64,000 bases of DNA from Nostoc sp. KVJ20 (GCF_001712795.1 NZ_KV757551.1:1-64000), one strand, 5' to 3'; shown: positions 7,435 to 16,717, counted from the first letter of the stretch. The notes: generated by a model not told the origin, from the letters alone. A program made the numbers and translations.

Positions 7435-10209
7435 ATGGTAAAGCTTCGTAACTCAAAATCCGCACGAGAACTCTTCAATATCTCCAAATTGGCGATTCAA
7501 TTTTCGTGGCTGACGGTGAGTTTTTGGATTGCCGTAACGGTAGCTGGTGTTCTGGCTTTCAGTTCTCTCAAATATGCTTTGTTTCCAGATATTACCTTTC
7601 CAGTGGTGGTTGTAAATGCTACAGCCCCCCTGGCAACTGCCCTGGATACAGAGGCGAAGCTCACCCAACCCCTAGAAGAACGCCTCCGTTCCCTAGAAGG
7701 ACTGGAGAATATCCGCTCATCTACTTATCCTAGTCAAACAGCCGTTGCCCTCTCTTTTGCCGTTGGAACGAATTTAGAAACATCAACTAAAGAAGTTGAA
7801 ACTGCTCTCAAGCAGTTGACTCTACCTCAAGGAGCAACTTCCAAAATTATTCCCCTAAATCTAAACGAGTCAGCTGCCATTAGCTATGCCATTGAGAGTC
7901 CCACGCGGAATCTCACAGATTTGACAAAATTGGCGCAAGATGAAATTGTCAGTGCGATCGCTAAACTACCAGGAGTTCTAAAAGTATCACTACTAGGCGC
8001 TGCAACTGCAACTCCTCCGGTAAATCCAGCGAATGCGAGTGCAGCGGCTCTACCTCAGGGTGGCGCAACATTAGTCAGGTTTAATGGCCAAGATGCACTG
8101 GCATTTCAGGTAATCAAACGCGGTAGCGCTAACACCTTAGAAGTAGTGAGTTTAGTTGAAAAAGAAGTTCAAAGGCTACGCTCTACCCTCAAGGATGTTA
8201 ACCTCACCTTAGCTGCCACCCAAGCAGAATATATCCGCCAAGCCACTCAGTCAACAATCGATGCGCTGATGGAAGCCGTTGTCTTGTCGATAGTGGTAAT
8301 TTTTCCTTTTTTATGGAATTGGCGGGCAACTCTCATCTCTGCCTTGGCGATTCCGACATCTTTGTTGGCGACGTTTATCGTCATGGCAATTTTTGGCTTC
8401 AACCTAGAAACGATTACATTGTTGGCTTTGGCCTTAGTTATTGGCAGTGTAATTGATGATGCGATTATCGATGTCGAAAACATCATGCGGCACATTGATG
8501 ACGGGGAAACTCCTCGCCAAGCCGCCTTTTCCGCTACAGATGAAATTGGCTTAACAGTCATTGCCACCACTGCTACAGCAGTAGCAGTTTTTTTGCCCAT
8601 TGGTTTGATGGGAGGAGTCATCGGACAGTTCTTCAAGCCATTCGGAATCACAGTTTCGGCAGCCATGATTGCTTCGACATTGGTTGCCCGTACATTGTCA
8701 CCAGCCTTAGCTACTTATTGGTTAAAACCTGCTAATTCAAATCCCCAACGCCGCCAGGAAGGAAACATCTGGGCGAATTTTACCCGATTTTATAGAAACT
8801 TACTCCACTGGTCTTTAAACCACCGCAAGACAGTTGTCGCATTAGCCATACTTAGTTTTATTGCAGGTATGGCACTGAGTCTACTAATTCCCAAAGGATT
8901 TATCCCGAAATTAGATCGCGGCGAGTTCAATATTACTTACACCGCCCCCTTGCCGAGTATTCCTGGTAGAGGAGAGGGACAGGAGGGCAGAGGGGCAGGG
9001 GAGCAGGGGAGCAGGGGAGAAATTTCAATCCCTAATTCCCAATCCCCAGTTCCCAATCCCCAGTCCCCAATCCCCAATCCCCCATTCCCCATCCCCAACC
9101 CCTTAAACGATTCCCTAGAGGTTGCTAAGAAACTAGAAGATGTGGTGAGAAAATCTCCAGTAGTGGAAACAGTTTTTACTACTGTTGGTTCTCGTGAAGG
9201 TGAGCCAAATAAAGGTACGCTTTATGTGAAGCTCAAAGAAGACCGCAACATCAAGACTGCGGAAGTACAAGACCAATTACGCTCGTCTTTGCCTAATCTC
9301 CCCGGTGTGAGTACCAGTGTGGAAGATATTCAATTTGTTGACACTGGTGGACAAAAACCCTTACAAGCATCGCTACGAGGCGATAATCTCCAAAGCCTTA
9401 GCAAAGCTGCCCAGGCAATTAAAGAGCGCATCGAGAAACTACCGGGATTTGCTGATGTCACTGTAACAAGTGAAACCAATCCACAGGGTACAGTTTTTCA
9501 AATTGAGCGGCTAAACAATCAAAGGGTCGCCTATATAAGTGCCAATTTGGGTAGAGATTTGTCTTTAGGTAGTGCCACAGACCAATTGGTAGCGGAAGCC
9601 AAAGCAGTTTTACCTGCTGGTGTAACTTTAGACTTGGGAGGAGATTCTGCCCGCCAAGGTGAAGTATTTGCTAGTTTTGGCACTACTTTGGTATTATCAG
9701 CACTCTGTATTGTTGTGGTGCTGATTTTGCTATTCAAAAGCTGGATAGACCCAGTAGTTATTGGTGTTTCTTTACCCTTATCAATTGTCGGTGCCATGCT
9801 GGCCTTACTCTTCACTAAGAGTGACTTTGGCATGATCTCGCTGATTGGTTTTGTCTTTTTGTTGGGACTAGCAAACAAAAATGCCATCTTACTGGTAGAT
9901 TACATCAACCAACTCCGTAAATCTGGCTTAGACCGCACAGAGGCGATCCTCAGAGCAGGGCCAGTGCGCCTCAGACCAATTATGATGACCACAGCCTCCA
10001 CCCTCTTAGGAATGCTACCGATCGCATTGGGTTTTGGTGCTGGTTCGGAATTGCGATCGCCAATGGCTGTTGCGATCGCAGGTGGACTCGTAACTTCAAC
10101 TATCCTCAGTTTAATTGTCGTGCCAGTCGTCTACAGCATTTTGGATGATTGGTTTCCCCGATTTCAGAAGCAGGGGAGCAGGGGAGCAGGGGAGCAGGGG
10201 GGAAGTTGA
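7435..10209 (+). CDS. RND-family efflux permease (AcrB/HAE1 type)
   Basis: Inner-membrane proton-driven RND transporter. The N-terminal helix is followed by the porter domain motif FPDITFPVVVVNATAP, a first membrane block (about residues 280-470, with the proton-relay segment GSVIDDAIIDVENI), a second periplasmic domain and a second membrane block (about 750-910). The length of 924 residues is a little under the usual 1000-1050. The periplasmic domain begins with about 50 residues of low complexity (GEGQEGRGAGEQGSRG then repeated PNPQSPIPNP) encoded by repeats, and the C-terminal tail is also repeat-encoded. Its stop overlaps the hpnA start (TGATG), so the two are translationally coupled. No membrane-fusion partner is adjacent. 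A role in hopanoid or lipid export is a guess from context. Confidence 0.88.
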   Translation: MVKLRNSKSARELFNISKLAIQFSWLTVSFWIAVTVAGVLAFSSLKYALFPDITFPVVVVNATAPLATALDTEAKLTQPLEERLRSLEGLENIRSSTYPSQTAVALSFAVGTNLETSTKEVETALKQLTLPQGATSKIIPLNLNESAAISYAIESPTRNLTDLTKLAQDEIVSAIAKLPGVLKVSLLGAATATPPVNPANASAAALPQGGATLVRFNGQDALAFQVIKRGSANTLEVVSLVEKEVQRLRSTLKDVNLTLAATQAEYIRQATQSTIDALMEAVVLSIVVIFPFLWNWRATLISALAIPTSLLATFIVMAIFGFNLETITLLALALVIGSVIDDAIIDVENIMRHIDDGETPRQAAFSATDEIGLTVIATTATAVAVFLPIGLMGGVIGQFFKPFGITVSAAMIASTLVARTLSPALATYWLKPANSNPQRRQEGNIWANFTRFYRNLLHWSLNHRKTVVALAILSFIAGMALSLLIPKGFIPKLDRGEFNITYTAPLPSIPGRGEGQEGRGAGEQGSRGEISIPNSQSPVPNPQSPIPNPPFPIPNPLNDSLEVAKKLEDVVRKSPVVETVFTTVGSREGEPNKGTLYVKLKEDRNIKTAEVQDQLRSSLPNLPGVSTSVEDIQFVDTGGQKPLQASLRGDNLQSLSKAAQAIKERIEKLPGFADVTVTSETNPQGTVFQIERLNNQRVAYISANLGRDLSLGSATDQLVAEAKAVLPAGVTLDLGGDSARQGEVFASFGTTLVLSALCIVVVLILLFKSWIDPVVIGVSLPLSIVGAMLALLFTKSDFGMISLIGFVFLLGLANKNAILLVDYINQLRKSGLDRTEAILRAGPVRLRPIMMTTASTLLGMLPIALGFGAGSELRSPMAVAIAGGLVTSTILSLIVVPVVYSILDDWFPRFQKQGSRGAGEQGGS
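8953..9112. repeat. G-rich/C-rich repeat tract inside RND gene
   Basis: Tandem ggggagcagg-type units are followed by tandem ccccaatccc/ccccagtccc units. Both kinds elsewhere in this window lie between genes (15630-15755, 44117-44256). Here the whole tract is in frame and codes for the Gly/Gln/Arg then Pro/Asn/Ser stretch of the permease. Confidence 0.9.
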
Positions 10210-11192
10210 TGCAAGTCTTTGTCACGGGGGGTACGGGTTTTATTGGCGCTCACTTGGTAAGGTTGCTTTTGCAACAGGGATATGCAGTAAAAGCGCTGGT
10301 ACGCTCAAGCAGTAATTTGGAGAATCTACGCGGTTTGGATGTGGAAATTGTCAAAGGCGATTTGAATGATCCAAATCTCTGGCAACAGATGCTTGGTTGT
10401 AAATACCTATTTCATGTGGCAGCCCATTATTCTCTGTGGCAAACAGACCGAGAGTTACTCCACCGTCATAATGTCCTGGGTACGCGCAATGTTTTGGCAG
10501 CAGCTCGTAAAGCTAACATTGAGCGCACCGTCTACACCAGTTCAGTGGCAGCAATTGGGGTAGGATCATCTGGGGAGGTTGTGAATGAAACACATCAGAG
10601 TCCCTTAGAAAAGTTGGTGGGTAACTACAAAAAGTCTAAGTTTCTGGCGGAACTTGAAGCCATGCAAGCCGTTGCTACAGGTCAGGAGGTAGTTATAGTC
10701 AATCCCAGTAGCCCTATTGGCTCGTTGGATATTAAACCTACCCCGACGGGTGATATAATCCTGCGATTTTTGCGGCGACAAATGCCCTTTTACTTAGATA
10801 CTGGTCTAAATTTTATCGATGTGCAAGATGTGGCATGGGGGCATTTACTGGCTTTGCAGCGGGGTAAATCAGGCGATCGCTATATCTTAGGTCATCAAAA
10901 CCTCAGTCTAAAGCAACTACTTGAACAACTCGCCGATATCACCGGTCTAATAGCACCTCAACGAACCGTACCCGCTTGGTTGCCCCTTAGCGTTGCCTGG
11001 GTTGATGAAAAGATTCTCGCACCACTAGGAAAATTGCCCTCAGTGCCATTGGATGGCGTGCGGATGGCGAAACAACCTATGTATTACGATGCTGCAAAAG
11101 CTGTCCGAGAGTTGGGTCTACCTCAATCTTCGCTGAATGGGGCACTCAAAGAAGCTGTAGATTGGTTTGTTGCTCAGGGGTATGTCAAATGA
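10209..11192 (+). CDS. hpnA: Hopanoid-associated sugar epimerase HpnA
   Basis: NAD(P)-dependent short-chain epimerase/dehydratase family protein of 327 residues. The start MQVFVTGGTGFIGAHL holds the nucleotide-binding GxxGxxG, and YKKSKFLAE carries the YxxxK catalytic pair after the TSSVAAIG strand. It matches the HpnA type found in hopanoid clusters, whose exact substrate is not established. The ATG at 10209 overlaps the RND stop and follows AGGGGGGAAG, a strong ribosome site supplied by the end of a repeat. An upstream in-frame GTG (10149) would add only repeat-encoded residues and is rejected. Same-direction hpnH follows after 310 bp. Confidence 0.92.
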   Translation: MQVFVTGGTGFIGAHLVRLLLQQGYAVKALVRSSSNLENLRGLDVEIVKGDLNDPNLWQQMLGCKYLFHVAAHYSLWQTDRELLHRHNVLGTRNVLAAARKANIERTVYTSSVAAIGVGSSGEVVNETHQSPLEKLVGNYKKSKFLAELEAMQAVATGQEVVIVNPSSPIGSLDIKPTPTGDIILRFLRRQMPFYLDTGLNFIDVQDVAWGHLLALQRGKSGDRYILGHQNLSLKQLLEQLADITGLIAPQRTVPAWLPLSVAWVDEKILAPLGKLPSVPLDGVRMAKQPMYYDAAKAVRELGLPQSSLNGALKEAVDWFVAQGYVK

Positions 11193-11227
11193 GAAATATA
11201 GGGATTCATATATGGATGCAATACGCA

Positions 11228-11458
11228 GTAGGGGCGCACAGATGTCACAAGTGTCAACTTAAAGTAAAAACCAGTCTAGAACAAGCTTTTAGCAGATTGT
11301 CTCGTGTCTCGTTCCCAGTCTCAGACTGGGAATGCACGTCGTTGAGGCTCCGCCTCACTTGCTGGTGGCTCTGCCGCCAGGAGCAGCATTCCATTCTTTG
11401 GCTGGAAACGAGAGTTTTAAAGGAATTTTGACACCAACGCACAGATGTGCGCCCCTAC
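11228..11458. repeat. Inverted-repeat element between hpnA and hpnH
   Basis: A 13-bp end, gtaggggcgcaca (11228-11240), has a perfect inverted copy at 11446-11458. Nested inside is the perfect 21-bp palindrome ttcccagtctcagactgggaa (11313-11333), a close relative of the ones at 2866 and 63780, plus a gaggctccgcctc inverted repeat. It separates hpnA from hpnH without coding potential of its own. Confidence 0.75.
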
Positions 11459-11502
11459 AGTGGTGTTTTTGATATATATCTAAAAGAGGAGCGATCGCAA
11501 CA

Positions 11503-12522
11503 ATGGCAGTTAATCTACAACAAGCTATGGATATCGGGAAGTATCTTGTTACGCAGCGTTTGAAAGGACGTAAACGCTTCCCCTTAGTATTGATGTTGGA
11601 ACCTCTTTTTCGGTGTAATCTCGCTTGTACGGGTTGTGGTAAAATCCAACATCCCAAAGAAATTTTAAAGCAAAATCTCACCCCAGAACAGTGCTTTACC
11701 GCAGTGGAAGAGTGCGGCGCACCAGTTGTCTCAATTCCTGGGGGAGAACCTCTGCTACATCCTCAGATTGATGAGATTGTTCAGGGATTAATTGAGCGCA
11801 AGAAATATATTTACTTGTGTACTAATGGTTTGCTGTTAGAAAAGAATCTAGATAAGTTTCAACCTTCCCCTTATCTAACTTTCAGCGTGCATTTAGATGG
11901 AATGCGAGAGTTGCACGATCAGTGCGTTGATCGTCAAGGTGTTTTTGATATTGCTGTCAAAGCCATTCGCGCCGCTAAAGCTAAAGGCTTTCGTGTTACA
12001 ACTAACACCACTATATTTGAGGGGACTAAACCCCAAGATATGCAAGAGTTCTTCAACTTTCTGGAAACACTAAATACTGACGGGATGATGATTTCTCCCG
12101 GCTATAGTTACGAGTGGGCACCAGATCAAGATCATTTTCTCCACCGTGAACAAACCCGCGCCCTTTTTCGAGAAATTCTAGCTCCATACAAAAGTGGTGA
12201 GAAAAACTGGAACTTCAATCACAATCCGCTGTTCCTAGATTTTCTCACTGGTGAGAAGGACTACGAATGTACGCCTTGGGGTAGCCCTAGTTATAGCGTT
12301 CTCGGTTGGCAAAAACCTTGCTATCTGCTGAACGAAGGTTATTACTCTACCTTCAAGGAATTACTGGCACAAACTGACTGGAGTCAATACGGCCAGAAGA
12401 GTGGTAATCCCAAGTGTGCCGATTGTATGGTTCACTGCGGCTACGAACCCACCGCCGCAATGGATGCAATGCAACCGCAAAATATGGCACGCGCCCTTGG
12501 CAGTGTGTTTGGCAGGAATTAG
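11503..12522 (+). CDS. hpnH: Adenosyl-hopene transferase HpnH (radical SAM)
   Basis: Radical-SAM enzyme that joins the 5'-deoxyadenosyl group of SAM to diploptene, the first step of C35 hopanoid side-chain formation. The iron-sulfur motif CxxxCxxC is at Cys38, Cys42 and Cys45 ([11 protein letters not shown]). GGEP follows near residue 85, and a C-terminal cysteine cluster ([12 protein letters not shown]) is typical of the family. The length of 339 residues is as expected. ATG 11503 lies 9 nt after AGAGGAG. It is placed with hpnA and divergent hpnG; squalene-hopene cyclase is not in the window. Confidence 0.95.
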   Translation: MAVNLQQAMDIGKYLVTQRLKGRKRFPLVLMLEPLFRCNLACTGCGKIQHPKEILKQNLTPEQCFTAVEECGAPVVSIPGGEPLLHPQIDEIVQGLIERKKYIYLCTNGLLLEKNLDKFQPSPYLTFSVHLDGMRELHDQCVDRQGVFDIAVKAIRAAKAKGFRVTTNTTIFEGTKPQDMQEFFNFLETLNTDGMMISPGYSYEWAPDQDHFLHREQTRALFREILAPYKSGEKNWNFNHNPLFLDFLTGEKDYECTPWGSPSYSVLGWQKPCYLLNEGYYSTFKELLAQTDWSQYGQKSGNPKCADCMVHCGYEPTAAMDAMQPQNMARALGSVFGRN

Positions 12523-12560
12523 TAGGTATTAATAGTAACGTGAGTTCGACAAATCTTATT

Positions 12561-12657
12561 TGACCTCTCCCCCAACCCCTCTCCGACACGGAGAGGGGAG
12601 CAAAAAGCTGAATTTTTCGTTGCTCCTCCCTTTCCGTTTCGGAGAGGGAGAGGTTCA
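12561..12657. repeat. Dispersed hairpin repeat (ctctccgacacggagagg type)
   Basis: Two hairpins, cccctctccgacacggagagggg and a related cctttccgtttcggagagg, flank an AT-rich middle. The unit abuts the broken hydrolase frame at 12658 and may mark the break point of that gene. Confidence 0.65.
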
Positions 12658-12928
12658 GACGAATCTAGTCGCCAAGTTGGGCATCTTCGGCAGCTTGAGG
12701 CTCGTGCTACTCACTATACCTATAATCGACTTTCTCAGCTGCATCTTCCCGTTTATATCTGCGGTGGTCGTTACGATCGCATATCTCCTCCTGCTAACAT
12801 TAAAACAATGTATAAACAGATACTAAAATACGTATCTAGAGTTCTTTAAGGGTGGTCATCGCTTTCTTTACCAAGATACCCAAGCATTTAAGCGAATCAT
12901 AGCCTTCCTGCAAGATAAATTCGATTAG
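12658..12928 (+). pseudogene. Remnant of an alpha/beta-hydrolase gene (C-terminal third, frameshifted)
   Basis: Reading from 12658 gives a peptide with the late alpha/beta-hydrolase strand LPVYICGGRYDRISPPAN, where GGRYD holds the acid residue. The frame then runs out at 12847. A second frame takes over from about 12830 and gives EFFKGGHRFLYQDTQAF, whose GGHRF is the catalytic-histidine loop, ending in IIAFLQDKFD and a stop at 12928. The two pieces are in the right order for one protein but one frame apart, and the nucleophile-elbow half is missing. The upstream edge is a hairpin repeat. A broken gene is the simplest reading. Confidence 0.75.
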
Positions 12929-13546
12929 GTAATTGTACGATCGCATGATTGACCCCGGCGATGAATCTACGGTTGCAGTGTCGTTGTTAGAAGCGAGTAA
13001 TTAGTTAATTACACCAATTTAGGGTGCGATGCCTATTCTTTAAGGGATTTTCCGTAACATTAGGTTGTGATTGCCCTTCTTTTTATGTGCGCTCAAAGAT
13101 TCTCGTATCAGCATACATACTTAGTTCCAGAAAGCAGAAGAGTACTGCTTATTTCATCAGCTTTTTAGTTTTTTTCAAGTGGAGAGTGATCTTTGTCATC
13201 TTGTACTAACCTCTCATAAACTAAAGAGATAAAGTGTTAACTTATGTAAATCAAATTAACAAACATAACAATAATTTGTAATAAATTATGATGCGGCAGC
13301 ATTGTATAAAGAGAACTTGGAAGTAAAAAACAACATCTTAATCAGGTTTTCCAGTCGTTCGCAGAAGTTTGAAGTTTTCTAACAAAAGTTTTAATCTGAA
13401 AGCCTGGAGATCGTAAACTTATTCCTTGGATGTCTGTTTTAAACCTTTCGTAACTCGTCAGGCAGTGCTGACATCGGAAAATAAACTGAACCATTCAGTT
13501 TTGAGTCCAATTATTCTTAACCGAGCAAATTAGGAGATTTAACGCA
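12929..13546 (+). promoter_or_regulatory. Long upstream region of the cpc operon
   Basis: 618 bp without a convincing gene. A 19-residue open stretch at 12944-13003 (MIDPGDESTVAVSLLEASN) may be another gene stump. The last 300 bp are AT-rich and end with TTAGGAGATTTAACGCA before cpcB, a good ribosome site. A TATAAA at 13306 is a possible -10 box but cannot be proved by eye. Long leaders are usual for phycobiliprotein operons, and sulfur control would have to act here. Confidence 0.5.
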
Positions 13547-14068
13547 ATGGTTTTAGATGCATTTGCAAAAGTAGTTTCCCAAGCTGATACACGTGGGGAA
13601 TATCTCTCCGATGCACAATTGGATGCATTGAGCGAACTAGTCAAAGATGGTAACAAGCGTGCAGATGCTGTTAACCGTATTACCAGCAATGCGTCAGCTC
13701 TTGTTGCTGCTGCGGCTCGTGATTTGTGGGCAGAACAACCCCAATTGATCACTCCCGGTGGTAATGCTTACACCAGCCGTCGTGCAGCTGCTTGTATCAG
13801 AGACTTGGACATCATTCTTCGCTATATCACCTACGCTATCTTTGCTGGCGATTCCAGTGTGCTAGATGACCGCGCCCTCAATGGCTTGCGTGAAACCTAC
13901 TTAGCATTGGGAACCCCAGGAGCTTCAGTTGCTGTTGGTATTCAAAAGCTGAAAGCAGCTTCTTTGGCAATTGTTAACGATACAAACAACATCACCAGAG
14001 GCGATTGCAGTGCTTTGGCATCTGAAATAGCTAGCTATTTTGATCGTGCTGCTGCTGCTGTTGCTTAA
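13547..14068 (+). CDS. cpcB: Phycocyanin beta subunit, Met/Cys-depleted form
   Basis: Beta chain of C-phycocyanin (173 residues), the light-harvesting protein of phycobilisome rods. Bilin-binding cysteines are Cys83 (AAACIRD) and Cys154 (ITRGDCSAL), and the normally methylated asparagine is in GGNAYT. Apart from the initiator there is no methionine, and these two are the only cysteines. Positions that are Met or Cys in ordinary CpcB are replaced: RRMAAC reads RRAAAC and DDRCLNGL reads DDRALNGL. This is the signature of the sulfur-sparing phycocyanin (cpc3 type) of Calothrix PCC 7601. It is the first gene of a rod operon, 93 bp before cpcA. Confidence 0.97.
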   Translation: MVLDAFAKVVSQADTRGEYLSDAQLDALSELVKDGNKRADAVNRITSNASALVAAAARDLWAEQPQLITPGGNAYTSRRAAACIRDLDIILRYITYAIFAGDSSVLDDRALNGLRETYLALGTPGASVAVGIQKLKAASLAIVNDTNNITRGDCSALASEIASYFDRAAAAVA

Positions 14069-14161
14069 GCAAAGCTTGCATTGCTGAATGTTGACTAAAT
14101 AATTGTCCATAGGACAAAACAAAATTTCAACCATAACGTTTGTAAAAGGGAAATACCAAAA

Positions 14162-14653
14162 ATGACAAAAACACCTCTAACTGAAGCAATTGCATCAGCA
14201 GATTCTCAAGGTCGCTACCTCAGCAGCACCGAAATTCAAGTTGCTTTTGGTCGCTTCCGCCAAGCACCAGCTAGCTTACAAGCAGCAAAAGCATTGAGCG
14301 CTAATGCTCAACGTTTGACCGAAGGTGCTGCTCAAGCAGTGTATAACAAATTCCCTTACACCACTCAACAACAAGGTCCTAACTTCGCGTCTGATGCACG
14401 CGGTAAAGGCAAGTGTGTACGTGATGTCGGCTACTACTTGCGGATTATCACATACGCTTTAGTTGTTGGTGGCACAGGCCCCTTGGATGATTTCTTGATT
14501 TCTGGCTTGGCTGAAATCAACCGGACTTTTGACCTGTCTCCTAGCTGGTACATTGAAGCTCTCAAGTACATCAAAGCTAACCACGGTCTAAGCGGCGACC
14601 CAGCTGTTGAAGCCAATTCTTACATCGACTATGTAATCAATACTCTAAGCTAG
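14162..14653 (+). CDS. cpcA: Phycocyanin alpha subunit, Met/Cys-depleted form
   Basis: Alpha chain of C-phycocyanin (163 residues). The phycocyanobilin site is Cys85 in [12 protein letters not shown], and the C-terminal signature [14 protein letters not shown] is intact. The protein has one methionine (the initiator) and one cysteine (the chromophore site). It is phycocyanin rather than phycoerythrocyanin: it has [14 protein letters not shown] rather than the RDIDHYLRTISYC of PecA. The ribosome site AAAGGG lies 9-10 nt before the ATG. A strong hairpin follows the gene and probably sets the subunit-to-linker ratio. Confidence 0.97.
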   Translation: MTKTPLTEAIASADSQGRYLSSTEIQVAFGRFRQAPASLQAAKALSANAQRLTEGAAQAVYNKFPYTTQQQGPNFASDARGKGKCVRDVGYYLRIITYALVVGGTGPLDDFLISGLAEINRTFDLSPSWYIEALKYIKANHGLSGDPAVEANSYIDYVINTLS

Positions 14654-14664
14654 AGTGTTCTTTA

Positions 14665-14734
14665 GCCCGGAGAGGAAATCAGCTCTTATGACAAGTAAGT
14701 TCTATGAGTTGTTTACTTCTCCGGGCAGTTTTAT
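14665..14734 (+). terminator. Hairpin after cpcA (partial terminator / mRNA stabiliser)
   Basis: The perfect 9-bp stem gcccggaga (14665-14673) pairs with tctccgggc (14718-14726) and is followed by agttttatttt. In other cyanobacteria a comparable hairpin after cpcA makes most transcripts end as cpcBA, with a minority reading on into the linker genes. Confidence 0.75.
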
Positions 14735-14816
14735 TTTCAAAAGACTGTTAAAAGACTAGAAAAAAAATTTTTCTAAAAAGTTTTCAGTTTTGCAGTTAAA
14801 ACTGAGGAGGTTAAGG

Positions 14817-15629
14817 ATGGCGGCTTTGGGACAAGCAGCAAGATTAGGGATTGGAGCATTTGAAAACTCAGCACTGGTAGAACTACGTCCCGATAGAACA
14901 GAAGCGGATGTGGCAGTGGTTATCCGGGCGGCTTACCGTCAGGTTTTGGGTAATGCATATCTACTAGAAGGAGACCGTCTAGAGAGTGCAGAATCACTGT
15001 TGCAGCAAGGTGCAATCTCCGTCCGGGGATTTGTGCAAGCTATTGCTCAATCGGAACTCTATCGGGATAAGTTTTTCCACTCCAATTCCCAAACTCGGTT
15101 TATCGAGTTGAATTATAAGCATTTATTGGGGCGTGCCCCGGAAGATGAGTCAGAGATTTCATACCATGTTGAGCTTTACAACTCAGAAGGTTATGAAGCT
15201 GAGATTAATTCCTACATTGACTCACTAGAATATCAAGAAAGTTTTGGCGAGAACATTGTACCCTACTATCGAGGCTTTAAAAGTCAAGTAGGACTGAAAA
15301 ACGTTGGATTTGGCCGACTGTTCCAACTGTATCGGGGTTATGCCAATAGCGATCGCGCTCAAGGGCAAAAACAAGGACGGCTAACCTGGGAAGTCGCTAA
15401 GAATCTAGCTTCACCCATTTATCCAGTCTCCGCCGGAGCCTTAACAGGACTCTCTACAGGTGGTCGCGGGGCAACATACCGCATCAGAGTGCTACAAGCA
15501 GCTTCCCCGAACTCAACAGTAGTGCGGCGCGGTACTGCGGAATTGATCGTACCCTACGAGCAACTGTCTAGTAAATTGCAGCAGTTGAATCGCAAGGGCA
15601 GTAAGGTTATTAGCATTACAGCCGTATAA
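14817..15629 (+). CDS. cpcC: Phycobilisome rod linker, Met/Cys-free
   Basis: Rod linker polypeptide (270 residues) that joins phycocyanin hexamers. Residues about 15-150 are the phycobilisome linker domain ([39 protein letters not shown]). The last 50 residues are a CpcD-like domain ([11 protein letters not shown] to KVISI). There is no cysteine and no methionine beyond the initiator. The ATG at 14817 follows GAGGAGG by 7 nt, and an upstream in-frame TTG at 14790 is rejected. It corresponds to the cpcH3/I3 linkers of the Calothrix sulfur-sparing operon. Confidence 0.94.
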   Translation: MAALGQAARLGIGAFENSALVELRPDRTEADVAVVIRAAYRQVLGNAYLLEGDRLESAESLLQQGAISVRGFVQAIAQSELYRDKFFHSNSQTRFIELNYKHLLGRAPEDESEISYHVELYNSEGYEAEINSYIDSLEYQESFGENIVPYYRGFKSQVGLKNVGFGRLFQLYRGYANSDRAQGQKQGRLTWEVAKNLASPIYPVSAGALTGLSTGGRGATYRIRVLQAASPNSTVVRRGTAELIVPYEQLSSKLQQLNRKGSKVISITAV

Positions 15630-15755
15630 ATAGGGACTGGGGACTGGGGACTGGAGACTAGGAACTAGGAATTGGGGACAAGGAGGACAAAGGGGATAAC
15701 CAAATACCCAATACCTAATACCCAATACCCGATCCCTAATTCCCAGTCCCCAACT
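15630..15755. repeat. Tandem and inverted repeats between the two linker genes
   Basis: Tandem ggggact units (15634-15680) are followed by ataccca/atacccg units and ccctaattcccagtcccc (15700-15750), which is the inverted complement of the first block. It could fold into a long hairpin inside the operon transcript. Confidence 0.8.
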
Positions 15756-15780
15756 ATTAATTACAAAAGGAAAATTACCA

Positions 15781-16650
15781 ATGGCTATTACAACAGCAGC
15801 TTCCCGTCTGGGAACAGAACCTTTTAGTGACCAGTCTCCTGTGGAATTGCGTCCTAATGCAACCAAAGAAGACATTGAGAAAGTAATTGCTGCGGTCTAT
15901 CGTCAGGTGTTGGGCAACAACTACATATTGACATCTGACCGCCTCACAAGTGCTGAATCTATCCTGCGCGATGGAAAAAGTACAGTACAAGAGTTTGTAC
16001 GTCAAGTAGCTAAATCAGAACTATACAAATCCAAGTTTTTCTACGACAACTTCCAAACTCGCGTCATCGAACTGAACTATAAACATTTGTTGGGTCGTGC
16101 CCCTTATGATGAGTCTGAAGTGGTTTATCACTTGGACTTGTACCAAAACAAGGGATATGAAGCCGACATTGATTCTTATATTGATTCACCAGAGTATCAA
16201 TCTAGTTTTGGTGAAAATATAGTCCCTTACTATCGCGGTTTTCAAACCCAAACAGGACAGAAAACTGTAGGATTTAGCCGGATATTCCAACTTTATCGCG
16301 GCTATGCCAGTAGCGATACCTCCCAACTTAAAGGGAAATCTTCTCGCCTTGCTAGCGAACTAGGTCGCAATAGTGCATCCATCGTTGTTCCCCCCTCCGG
16401 TGGCCCCTCTGGCTTTTCATACGTTGCTTCTGAAAAAGGCGTTACCCCCAACAGTACTTTTGGTGGTGCGGGAACTTTTGGCAAAGAAGGCAGACTCTAT
16501 CGCATTGAAGTGGCAGGCGTTTTTGGTGCCGGATATCCTAGCACACGCCGTGTAAATCAAGCGGTGATCATACCTTATGAAGAACTATCTACTTACTTCC
16601 AGAGAGTGGTAAAACAAGGTGGTAAAATAGCGAGTGTGAAACCACTTTAG
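15781..16650 (+). CDS. cpcC: Phycobilisome rod linker, Met/Cys-free (second copy)
   Basis: Second rod linker (289 residues), paralogous to the preceding gene across its length. It has the linker domain at about residues 20-150 ([40 protein letters not shown]) and a C-terminal CpcD-like domain ([10 protein letters not shown] to KIASVKPL). The middle holds an extra Gly/Ser/Pro-rich spacer not present in the first copy. It has no cysteine and only the initiator methionine. The ribosome site AAAAGGAAAA is directly upstream. The two linkers presumably occupy different positions along the rod. Confidence 0.94.
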   Translation: MAITTAASRLGTEPFSDQSPVELRPNATKEDIEKVIAAVYRQVLGNNYILTSDRLTSAESILRDGKSTVQEFVRQVAKSELYKSKFFYDNFQTRVIELNYKHLLGRAPYDESEVVYHLDLYQNKGYEADIDSYIDSPEYQSSFGENIVPYYRGFQTQTGQKTVGFSRIFQLYRGYASSDTSQLKGKSSRLASELGRNSASIVVPPSGGPSGFSYVASEKGVTPNSTFGGAGTFGKEGRLYRIEVAGVFGAGYPSTRRVNQAVIIPYEELSTYFQRVVKQGGKIASVKPL

Positions 16651-16717
16651 GATCATTTGTCAATAGTCATTAATAATGACTATTGAAAACTTAAAACTTA
16701 AAATTTGGAAGTGATTT

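Noticed and set aside
8247..8666. 139-codon antisense frame in the RND gene
   Set aside because: It is the complement of a conserved membrane block; its composition follows from the sense gene.
12560..12826. 88-codon open frame downstream of hpnH
   Set aside because: It begins inside a hairpin repeat and runs across the hydrolase remnant in a different frame; the remnant's own frame gives recognisable motifs.
13024..13209. 61-codon frame upstream of cpcB
   Set aside because: No ribosome site, skewed composition and no motif; it lies in the leader region.
13547..14653. Phycoerythrocyanin (pecB/pecA) as identity of the two biliprotein genes
   Set aside because: The alpha chain has the phycocyanin pattern around its bilin site and C-terminus, and the lyases downstream end in the CpcE-type VMNLMDSLL; PecA-specific motifs are absent.
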